Source of the DNA: Candidatus Aenigmatarchaeota archaeon | GTDB taxonomy: Archaea; Aenigmatarchaeota; Aenigmatarchaeia; QMZP01; JAFGSV01 | DNA length: 11,762 bases | Reading direction: 5' to 3' | NCBI GenBank assembly: GCA_020343635.1 | Contig: CP070804.1 | Location: 121,774-133,535, forward strand | Shown here: positions 6,398 through 11,762 of the stretch, in pieces | Position numbering within the stretch: position 1 is the stretch's first letter | How the letters are laid out: every line of letters starts with the position of its first letter | The notes under the pieces: generated by a model | What the model was told of the DNA's origin: nothing | Database searches by the model: none | What the model saw: the letters and a program-made list of their open reading frames with translations, nothing else | Translations under genes and position numbers: made by a program

Positions 6398-7633
6398 TTA
6401 ATTCTTGTTTCTTTCCCAATAAAAAGCGTTCCTGCTTTTTCTCATTGAGAAATATAAAATTACGATCACGAGAACCGCCAGCGAGAACATGGCGGGAGCG
6501 AAACCCAGCCCGTATTCTTCAGGTTCGGCACCCCAGTCGAAACCGAATACTTGCGAATAATATTGCGCGGCTTCCCCGGTTATTATGATTCCGACTTCCC
6601 TGTTATTCATTATGCTGTTCTCGTTCCAGTTTATGCTCGAAACCAGTACCTTACGATCATCTATTATGACACCCTTGTTGTGCAGCCTGACCGGGCTCTC
6701 GTCCCCCATGCCCCTCACTTCTATGGGAATCCCTTCAACGGAGGCTGTCGAATTCAGGTACATGATGGTGTTGTAGTTGCTCGTACTCCTGTCCTCGTCC
6801 ATCTGGTAGTAGGTCGTAGCAATCATGACCCTGACAGGGACGCCTTTCCCTGCCTTGTCTATGAGCGCCTCGAGAACAGGACTCGGAGCGCTCTCTATCG
6901 TATCCCTTGACGGGGATCCCCAGTGGGTGTATATGTAGAACTGCTGGACTATGACGGATTCCCTGGCAGAGCCTATCAGGCCCAGCAGCTCGTCGAGTGA
7001 ATCGGGCGAATAGACCAGTTCGACTTCCTGGTCACGGAAAACCTTAATGGGGAAGCGCGGCTCGTATGCGCCTGGAGGATTCCACCTGCTCAGCACGTAA
7101 TCCCCGGCCGGGCATTCGAAGGGAACGGAGTCGAGGCTGTCCTCTGTGTAGATATCCAGCAGCTGGTCCGCAAGGCCGTCATAGACTATCACGCCCCACC
7201 CCCTGTTCCCGTAATCAGCTTCAGGCATGAACCCCGAATAGCCAAAGTTCTCGCTCGTTATCAGAACATCCCTGCCATCCCTTATGACGTACTTGGCATG
7301 CATGTACCTGAGCGGACCGTCATAGAGCATAGGGGTTATGTTGTTCGCCTGCAAGGCGCATAATGCAACGAGTTCATTCTTGGACATGCCCCCTGCGGGG
7401 CTCTTCTCGGCGATCAGCCCTATTTCGACCCCCTCCGAGCGCTTCTCTATGAGGATTTCCACCATCTCAGGGGAACTCAAGGTATATGTTGCCAAAAAGA
7501 GGGACTCCTCGGCGCCTAGCAGGAATCCTGACAGCGCCTCAAAAGAGGAGTCCGGAGAGACGAAGGTCTCGACAGACGCAGCTTCTGTTGAAGGCACCGC
7601 AAGCAGAACCAGTAAAAGGACTAGTATTCTCAT
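6398..7633 (-). CDS. Secreted, membrane-anchored phospholipase D-fold protein with two HKD motifs
   Basis: 411 residues. A signal peptide (~1-18, MRILVLLLVLLAVPSTEA) is followed by two PLD half-domains and a C-terminal membrane helix (~378-396) with a basic cytosolic tail. Both catalytic motifs fit HxKx4D: H112-K114-D119 (HAKYVIRD) and H318-K320-D325 (HNKGVIID). Each is followed by the expected Ser/Asn segment (ITSENFGYSG; VSSINWNENS). The active site should therefore be intact and lie outside the cell membrane. The superfamily includes phospholipases, cardiolipin or archaetidyl-transferases and nucleases, and nothing here settles the substrate; the topology favours a lipid, a surface polymer or extracellular DNA. 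It starts 7 bases after the nadM stop without a clear Shine-Dalgarno site, and precedes the DUF4129-like gene by 3 bases, so it belongs to the same transcript as the MoxR cluster. Confidence 0.9.
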   Translation of the reverse strand: MRILVLLLVLLAVPSTEAASVETFVSPDSSFEALSGFLLGAEESLFLATYTLSSPEMVEILIEKRSEGVEIGLIAEKSPAGGMSKNELVALCALQANNITPMLYDGPLRYMHAKYVIRDGRDVLITSENFGYSGFMPEADYGNRGWGVIVYDGLADQLLDIYTEDSLDSVPFECPAGDYVLSRWNPPGAYEPRFPIKVFRDQEVELVYSPDSLDELLGLIGSARESVIVQQFYIYTHWGSPSRDTIESAPSPVLEALIDKAGKGVPVRVMIATTYYQMDEDRSTSNYNTIMYLNSTASVEGIPIEVRGMGDESPVRLHNKGVIIDDRKVLVSSINWNENSIMNNREVGIIITGEAAQYYSQVFGFDWGAEPEEYGLGFAPAMFSLAVLVIVILYFSMRKSRNAFYWERNKN

Positions 7634-7640
7634 GTTTTCT

Positions 7641-8135
7641 TCAAAGCTTCTTTATGCGCTCCTCTCCCTTTATGCTCCTGAGGTAATCATATACTTCCAA
7701 AGGCACCAGGTCCCTCCACGAGATGCCGTGCAGGATTCGTCTCCTTATCTCATGCCCGCTGTACTTCCTCTGCTGGTAGAACTTGTGCTTCCTCGCCTTC
7801 GTGCCCTCCTTCCTGAAGCAGTCCAGGGTCCAGGAGTTGCGCGAGTAGACAACGTCGAAATCGACCGACTTCTTTATGAGGGTGGTCCACATCTTGTCGT
7901 CGTGGAAGTCCTGAATCGAATGGAGCTCGAAGTTCGTTATACCCCTCGGTTCGAGGGAGCGCTTGATCATCTCTATCCTCTCTTCAACCGTGAACGGATT
8001 TTTCACGGTGCCGCTTTCATTGGCAGAGCCTATCACTATGTAGAGTATGTCGTATCTTTTCGCCAGGCTCTCCACCACTTTTAGATGCCCCTTGTGGAAG
8101 GGCTGGAATCTCCCCACCAATAGCGCTTTTGCCAT
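7641..8135 (-). CDS. nadM: Nicotinamide-nucleotide adenylyltransferase, archaeal NadM type
   Basis: Makes NAD+ from NMN and ATP in the cytosol (nucleotidyltransferase alpha/beta-phosphodiesterase fold). 164 residues, usual for archaeal NadM. The N-terminal nucleotide-binding motif GRFQPFHKGH (8-17) carries the HxGH signature, SANESGTVKNPFTVEERIEMI (~37-57) is the family block that follows, and YSGHEIRRRI (125-134) matches the C-terminal YSGTEIRR motif except that His128 replaces the usual Thr. The gene appears to head the minus-strand operon. A TATA box is centred ~25 bases before the ATG and no Shine-Dalgarno site is present, so the message is probably leaderless. It diverges from tbp across a 54-base region. 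Why an NAD-synthesis gene leads a membrane-remodelling gene set is unclear; simple co-transcription is the cautious reading. Confidence 0.93.
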   Translation of the reverse strand: MAKALLVGRFQPFHKGHLKVVESLAKRYDILYIVIGSANESGTVKNPFTVEERIEMIKRSLEPRGITNFELHSIQDFHDDKMWTTLIKKSVDFDVVYSRNSWTLDCFRKEGTKARKHKFYQQRKYSGHEIRRRILHGISWRDLVPLEVYDYLRSIKGEERIKKL

Positions 8136-8155
8136 AACCTTCGCCTGCTTTTCTC

Positions 8156-8164
8156 TTTATAAAA
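8156..8164. promoter_or_regulatory. Shared symmetric TATA box between nadM and tbp
   Basis: TTTATAAA is its own reverse complement and is the only convincing TATA box in the divergent region 8136-8189. To the left it sits ~25 bases from the nadM ATG (leaderless start). To the right it sits ~30 bases from the first tbp ATG, predicting a start near 8185. The flank on the nadM-upstream side (GTAAG) looks more BRE-like than the pyrimidine-rich TTCTC on the other side, so the nadM direction may be favoured. Confidence 0.65.
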
Positions 8165-8189
8165 CTTACGTAGCAGAAATAAAAAGGCG

Positions 8190-8765
8190 ATGAGCATGTC
8201 AGGTTTTGATGTCAAGGTTGAGAATGTGGTCGTTTTCGCTACACTGGGCAATAACATACCACTGGAGAAGATCTCACATGAACTGGAAGCGGCAGAGTAT
8301 TCCCCGGAGTCATTCCCGGGTGTTATCTACAGGATAAAGGACCCGATGGTGGCAGCCCTCATATTCTCCTCAGGCAAGATCGTGTGCACGGGCGCAAGGA
8401 GCATAGACACCGCCAAGACGGCAGTTCAGAAGGTTATAGTTGACCTGCGTAACCTGGGCATAGATATACCAGAAAAGTACGACCTAAGGGTCGAGAACAT
8501 AGTGGCTTCAACCCAGATAGAGGCAAAGGAGAAGCTTGCGCTCGATGAGATCGCGCTCATGCTTGAGAACAGCGAGTACGAGCCTGAGTCATTCCCCGGC
8601 CTGGTGTTCAGGCTGCCTGAGCCGCGTGTCGCATTCCTGCTTTTCGGCACAGGGAAGATAATCTGCACTGGCTCCAGGAACGAGGACGACATACACTTGG
8701 CACTGGGCAACTTCAAGGAAAAGCTAGAGGAACTCGGCCTGAGCGTGAAACCGATAGGGCCTTAG
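8190..8765 (+). CDS. tbp: TATA-binding protein (archaeal TBP)
   Basis: General transcription factor that binds the TATA box and recruits TFB and RNA polymerase. 191 residues forming two direct repeats (~8-97 and ~98-188). Each repeat has VENxV at its start (Asn12, Asn103), the EYxPESFPG block and a (I/L)F..GKI(V/I)CTG block. The four DNA-kinking Phe residues are present: F42 and F59 in repeat 1, F135 and F152 in repeat 2. The C-terminal end is short and only mildly acidic for an archaeal TBP. Two ATGs lie 6 bases apart (8190 and 8196). The first is used here, but a GGCGATGA stretch could serve as a Shine-Dalgarno site for the second; the choice changes only two residues. The gene shares its promoter region with nadM and may be autoregulated, since its own product must bind the shared TATA box. 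Confidence 0.97.
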   Translation: MSMSGFDVKVENVVVFATLGNNIPLEKISHELEAAEYSPESFPGVIYRIKDPMVAALIFSSGKIVCTGARSIDTAKTAVQKVIVDLRNLGIDIPEKYDLRVENIVASTQIEAKEKLALDEIALMLENSEYEPESFPGLVFRLPEPRVAFLLFGTGKIICTGSRNEDDIHLALGNFKEKLEELGLSVKPIGP

Positions 8766-8774
8766 CTTTGAAAA

Positions 8775-8783
8775 TTTTTATAA
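8775..8783 (+). promoter_or_regulatory. TATA box for the DUF1846 gene
   Basis: TTTTTATAA, centred ~25 bases before the ATG at 8804, just after the tbp stop. The spacing puts the transcription start at or next to the A of the start codon, so a leaderless message is predicted. The T-run may also help end tbp transcripts. Confidence 0.7.
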
Positions 8784-8790
8784 CATATTC

Positions 8791-8808
8791 TGCATAAGTT
8801 ATTATGCA
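8791..8808. repeat. Palindrome over the DUF1846 start codon (candidate operator)
   Basis: A perfect inverted repeat, TGCATAA-GTTA-TTATGCA. The right arm contains the ATG at 8804, and the whole element covers the expected transcription start, where a bound repressor would block initiation. The inner core GCATA-N6-TATGC (8792-8807) recurs with the same 6-base spacer and the same placement at pyrG. Confidence 0.5.
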
Positions 8809-10351
8809 TTCGCCCAGAAAGAAGAAAGGACAGGTTCTCGGTTTCGATACGCAGAAGTATCTGGACGCGCAGACCAGGGCCATCATGAGCAGGGTCGAAA
8901 AGTCCGGCAATAAGCTTTATCTGGAATTCGGAGGGAAGCTCTGCTACGATTATCACGCAGCCAGGGTCCTGCCGGGTTATGATCCCGAGGCCAAGGTGAA
9001 GATGTTCCAGAGGCTCAGGAAGGACATGGCCATAGTCTACTGCGTCGGCGCAAAGGACATCGAGAAAGGGAAGGTGCGGTTCGATTTCGGGCTTACATAT
9101 GATCAGCAGACCCTGAAGGACATAAGCGACATCCGGGAGAGGGACATACCGGTACATGGCGTTGTCATCACGAGGTTTGAGGGAGAAGAGAGGGCCGTGA
9201 AATTCAGGAGAAGGCTTGAGAATCTCGGCATAAAGGTTTACGTCCACACGGAGATAAAGGGCTACCCGAACGACATCGATCTGGCGGTCAGCGACAGGGG
9301 ATACGGGGCCCAGCCTTACGTAGACGTGAAGAAACCCATAGTCGTCGTAACAGGTCCGGGACCAGGCAGCGGGAAGATGTCCTTCTGCCTTACGCAGATG
9401 TATCATGATCACAAGCGGGGACTAGAATCCGGGTTTGCCAAGTTCGAAACGTTCCCGATATGGAACCTTCCCCTCAACCACCCTGTCAACATAGCATACG
9501 AGGCAGCGACTGCCGACCTGGGCGATTTCAACATGGTGGATCCCTTCCACCTGAAGGCGTACAGGAAGAAGGCCGTTAACTACAACCGCGACATCGAGAA
9601 CTTCGGGATACTGCTGAAGATACTGAAGAGAATAGCAGGAGACGGAGACGTGCCTTACAGGTCGCCCACGGGGATGGGAGTCAACACGGCAGGATCGGGT
9701 ATAATCAATGACGATGCCGTCAGGGAAGCCTCAAGGCAGGAGATCATAAGAAGGTACTTCAGGTACAGGAAGGAAGTATTCACAGGCATAGAGACCCCCC
9801 AAACCCTGCAGAGGATAAATGATATAATGGAGAAGGCTGGGGTCAAGGAAGAGGACAGGAACGTTGTCGGGCCCGCGAGAAAGGCAGCTATTGACGCCAA
9901 GAAAGGGGGTAAAGGCAATAAGGGCGTCTTCTGCGGTGCCGCACTCGAGATGCCGGACGGCCGTATAGTCACGGGCAAGAATTCCCCCCTTCTGCACGCG
10001 GAATCTGCTCTCATACTGAACGCGCTGAAAGAGATGTCTAACATACCCGACAAGATTCACCTGCTGCCGCCAGCTGTAATCGGGGACATAAGGAAACTGA
10101 AGACCGAGACCCTGGGAGATAAATCAGAGAGCCTTAACCTGAACGAGACCCTCATAGCATTATCAATAGGCGCGTCCAGCAACCACGTGGCAGAGACGTG
10201 CCTCGAAATGCTGAAGAAACTGCGGGGGTGCGAGATGCACACCACCCATATGCCTACCGAAGGAGACGAAGCAGGATTGAGGAAGCTGGGACTCAATGTG
10301 ACTACCGATGCAAAGCCAGGCGTGAAATACGCCGATCAGCCTGAGGATTAA
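8804..10351 (+). CDS. DUF1846 / UPF0371 family protein
   Basis: Predicted cytosolic protein of 515 residues, about the family length. Family blocks seen: GFDTQKYLDAQ (~13-23), LYLEFGGKLCYDYHAARVLPG (~38-58), a P-loop-like GPGPGSGKMS (184-193), the long conserved stretch from AKFETFPIWNLPLNHPVN through AYEAATADLGDFNMVDPFHL (~212-250), NYNRDIE (~259-265) and SPTGMGVN (~287-294). The GPGPGSGK loop suggests nucleotide or phosphate binding; no reaction is established to my knowledge. The family is best known from Firmicutes and Actinobacteria, so an archaeal copy may reflect transfer, although its codon use looks like that of its neighbours. The ATG at 8804 is chosen because it sits the right distance from the TATA box and 12 codons before the first family motif. 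The next gene, pyrG, has the same type of start-site palindrome, hinting at a link to nucleotide metabolism. Confidence 0.92.
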   Translation: MHSPRKKKGQVLGFDTQKYLDAQTRAIMSRVEKSGNKLYLEFGGKLCYDYHAARVLPGYDPEAKVKMFQRLRKDMAIVYCVGAKDIEKGKVRFDFGLTYDQQTLKDISDIRERDIPVHGVVITRFEGEERAVKFRRRLENLGIKVYVHTEIKGYPNDIDLAVSDRGYGAQPYVDVKKPIVVVTGPGPGSGKMSFCLTQMYHDHKRGLESGFAKFETFPIWNLPLNHPVNIAYEAATADLGDFNMVDPFHLKAYRKKAVNYNRDIENFGILLKILKRIAGDGDVPYRSPTGMGVNTAGSGIINDDAVREASRQEIIRRYFRYRKEVFTGIETPQTLQRINDIMEKAGVKEEDRNVVGPARKAAIDAKKGGKGNKGVFCGAALEMPDGRIVTGKNSPLLHAESALILNALKEMSNIPDKIHLLPPAVIGDIRKLKTETLGDKSESLNLNETLIALSIGASSNHVAETCLEMLKKLRGCEMHTTHMPTEGDEAGLRKLGLNVTTDAKPGVKYADQPED

Positions 10352-10360
10352 TTTTTTATA
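10352..10360 (+). promoter_or_regulatory. TATA box for pyrG
   Basis: TTTTTTATA begins immediately after the DUF1846 stop codon and ends 20 bases before the pyrG ATG. As at the preceding gene, transcription would begin at or beside the start codon. No Shine-Dalgarno site precedes the ATG. Confidence 0.7.
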
Positions 10361-10364
10361 CACA

Positions 10365-10388
10365 TTTCGCATATTCTAGTATGCAAAA
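10365..10388. repeat. Imperfect palindrome over the pyrG start codon (candidate operator)
   Basis: Arms TTTCGCATA and TATGCAAAA pair at eight of nine positions around a 6-base spacer (TTCTAG). The ATG at 10381 lies in the right arm, exactly as at the DUF1846 gene, and the core GCATA-N6-TATGC (10369-10384) is shared between the two. Confidence 0.5.
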
Positions 10389-11762
10389 GAGGTGCTGGGC
10401 AAAAAGGAGCAAGGCAAGATTCGTTGTTGTGACAGGCGGGGTTATCTCAGGCCTCGGAAAGGGTATATTCACCGCTTCTCTCGGTAAGCTTCTCCAGTCA
10501 AAGGGTCTCAGCGTTGTTCCCATAAAGATAGACCCCTATATGAACGTGGATGCGGGGACCATGAACCCCATAGAGCACGGTGAGGTATTCGTCCTTGACG
10601 ACGGCAGCGAGGTGGACATGGATCTCGGGAACTATGAAAGGTTCCTGAACCTTGACCTCACAGGCTATTCAAACATAACGACCGGCAAGATTTACAAGAA
10701 GGTGATAGACCGGGAGAGAAAGGGGGAGTATCTCGGCAAGACCGTGCAGCTCATACCGCACATAACTGACGAGCTGAAGAAGTGGTTCAGGAAGGTGGCG
10801 GAAGTTGCGAAGGCGGATATACAGCTCATAGAAGTCGGCGGCACGGTCGGGGACATAGAGAATCTCATATTTCTGGAGGCCCTGCGTCAGCTTTCCATGG
10901 AGGAGGATGTCATATTCATACACTGCACGCTCGTCCCTGTGGTAAAGGTAGTTGGCGAGCAGAAGAGCAAGCCGACGCAGCAGTCCGTGCAGAAGCTGAG
11001 GGAGATAGGGATAAACCCGGATTTCGTGTTCTTGCGCTCGGAGACACCAGTGTCCAATAATATGATTGAGAAGATAGCGCTTTTCACGGGGGTCTGCGAG
11101 GGCTACATAATACGCGGCCATGACCTGAAGAACATCTACGAACTCCCGGTAGAGCTGGAAAAGCAGGACGTCCATAACAAGATAATCGAGATGTTAGGGA
11201 TGGGGAAGACCCCCGACAAGGACCTTGACGACTGGAAGGCGGTTGTCAGGAAAATGAAAGGTTCCAGGAAGAACGTGACCATCGCGATGACCGGCAAGTA
11301 CACCGCGCTTCATGATTCCTACGTTTCTATAGAGCAGTCGCTGAAGCACGCGGCAGGCATGCTGGGCTGCCACGTCGACATCAGGTGGATAGAGACCACG
11401 GACGTGGAGAAGGGCAGGCTAAAGGCGAAGGAGGCACTCAAAGGCGTCGACGGCATCATAGTTCCGGGAGGTTTCGGCTCCAGGGGCACAGAGGGCAAGA
11501 TCGAATGCATAAAGTACGCGAGGGAGCACGGCATCCCCTTCCTTGGATTATGCTACGGCTTCCAGCTGGCATCCATTGAGATCGCCAGGCACATGTGCGG
11601 CCTCAAAAAGGCCAACAGCACGGAGATCGATGATAACACCCCGAATCCGGTCATAGACCTGTTGCCCAGCCAGAAGAACGTCTACAAGAAGGGCGGGACG
11701 ATGAGGCTGGGCGGCCAGGACTTGATAATAAACAAGGGCACCAAGGCCAACAAGCTTTACGG
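10381..11762 (+). CDS. pyrG: CTP synthase, N-terminal 460 residues (partial)
   Basis: Makes CTP from UTP, ATP and glutamine in the cytosol. The frame is open from the ATG to the right edge, missing roughly the last 75-80 of ~540 residues. Synthetase domain: P-loop VTGGVISGLGKG (~17-28), KIDPYMNVDAGTMNP, HGEVFVLDDGSEVDMDLGNYERF, and EVGGTVGDIE with E151 as a metal ligand. GEQKSKPTQQSV corresponds to the nucleotide-binding KTKPTQHS loop. Glutaminase domain: oxyanion loop PGGFGSRG and nucleophile Cys391 in LGLCYGFQ. A Tyr follows the nucleophile where Leu is common. The catalytic His/Glu pair lies beyond the window. About ten basic residues (MQKRCWAKRSKAR) precede the usual start of the domain; the TATA box distance favours this ATG, giving a leaderless message. 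The overlapping palindrome suggests co-regulation with the DUF1846 gene. Confidence 0.96.
   Translation, partial: MQKRCWAKRSKARFVVVTGGVISGLGKGIFTASLGKLLQSKGLSVVPIKIDPYMNVDAGTMNPIEHGEVFVLDDGSEVDMDLGNYERFLNLDLTGYSNITTGKIYKKVIDRERKGEYLGKTVQLIPHITDELKKWFRKVAEVAKADIQLIEVGGTVGDIENLIFLEALRQLSMEEDVIFIHCTLVPVVKVVGEQKSKPTQQSVQKLREIGINPDFVFLRSETPVSNNMIEKIALFTGVCEGYIIRGHDLKNIYELPVELEKQDVHNKIIEMLGMGKTPDKDLDDWKAVVRKMKGSRKNVTIAMTGKYTALHDSYVSIEQSLKHAAGMLGCHVDIRWIETTDVEKGRLKAKEALKGVDGIIVPGGFGSRGTEGKIECIKYAREHGIPFLGLCYGFQLASIEIARHMCGLKKANSTEIDDNTPNPVIDLLPSQKNVYKKGGTMRLGGQDLIINKGTKANKLY

Noticed and set aside
7358..7366. GCATAATGC, similar to the arms of the start-codon palindromes
   Set aside because: It lies inside PLD coding sequence, has a 1-base spacer rather than 6, and is not near a promoter.
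7338..8084. Plus-strand open frame (248 codons) opposite the PLD-like gene and nadM
   Set aside because: It spans two well-identified genes on the other strand and encodes no recognisable motif.
8762..9412. Minus-strand open frame (216 codons) opposite the DUF1846 gene
   Set aside because: The plus strand here carries conserved DUF1846 blocks; the antisense frame has no start signal or family features.
10669..11175. Minus-strand open frame opposite pyrG
   Set aside because: It lies wholly within the conserved synthetase domain of CTP synthase and is a shadow.
1..11762. Transglutaminase, restriction, toxin-antitoxin, CRISPR or transposase genes around the MoxR cluster
   Set aside because: Every gene in the window was read and none has such motifs; there is no direct support for calling the cluster a defence island.

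Overview
The window is archaeal chromosome. It carries a two-repeat TATA-binding protein, an archaeal-type NMN adenylyltransferase, and short upstream regions with archaeal TATA boxes about 25 bases before the start codon. AGG (Arg) and ATA (Ile) codons are heavily used. The phylum cannot be fixed from this sequence; a euryarchaeal or DPANN lineage is possible, but that is a guess. The window is densely coded: no gene-free stretch exceeds 60 bases, and no tRNA, rRNA, CRISPR array or insertion sequence was seen.

Left part, minus strand, read from 8135 down to 1. First comes nadM, followed with gaps of 3 to 28 bases (or an overlap) by a membrane/envelope gene set: a secreted, membrane-anchored phospholipase D-like protein; a single-pass protein resembling DUF4129; a secreted, acidic, all-helical protein with a C-terminal anchor; a MoxR-type AAA+ ATPase; a polytopic DUF58 protein; and a 68-residue two-helix membrane protein. 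This looks like one operon, because the only good promoter is ahead of nadM and most internal genes have Shine-Dalgarno sites or touching ends. An M20 metallopeptidase with its own TATA box follows, then the first 169 codons of asparaginyl-tRNA synthetase, which runs off the left edge.

Right part, plus strand, 8190 to the end: tbp, then a DUF1846 (UPF0371) protein, then pyrG (CTP synthase), cut by the right edge. Each has its own TATA box. The DUF1846 gene and pyrG both appear leaderless and share the same imperfectly conserved palindrome, GCATA-N6-TATGC, laid exactly over the start codon, which suggests a common regulator.

The nadM and tbp units diverge from a 54-base region that contains one symmetric TATA box (TTTATAAA), apparently serving both directions.

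The most interesting unit is the MoxR cluster. It pairs a cytosolic AAA+ chaperone and a membrane-bound DUF58 partner with two proteins whose main domains should lie outside the membrane: an intact two-HKD phospholipase D-fold protein and an unrecognised acidic helical protein. It resembles the known MoxR-DUF58-DUF4129 operons, but no transglutaminase gene is present in the window.
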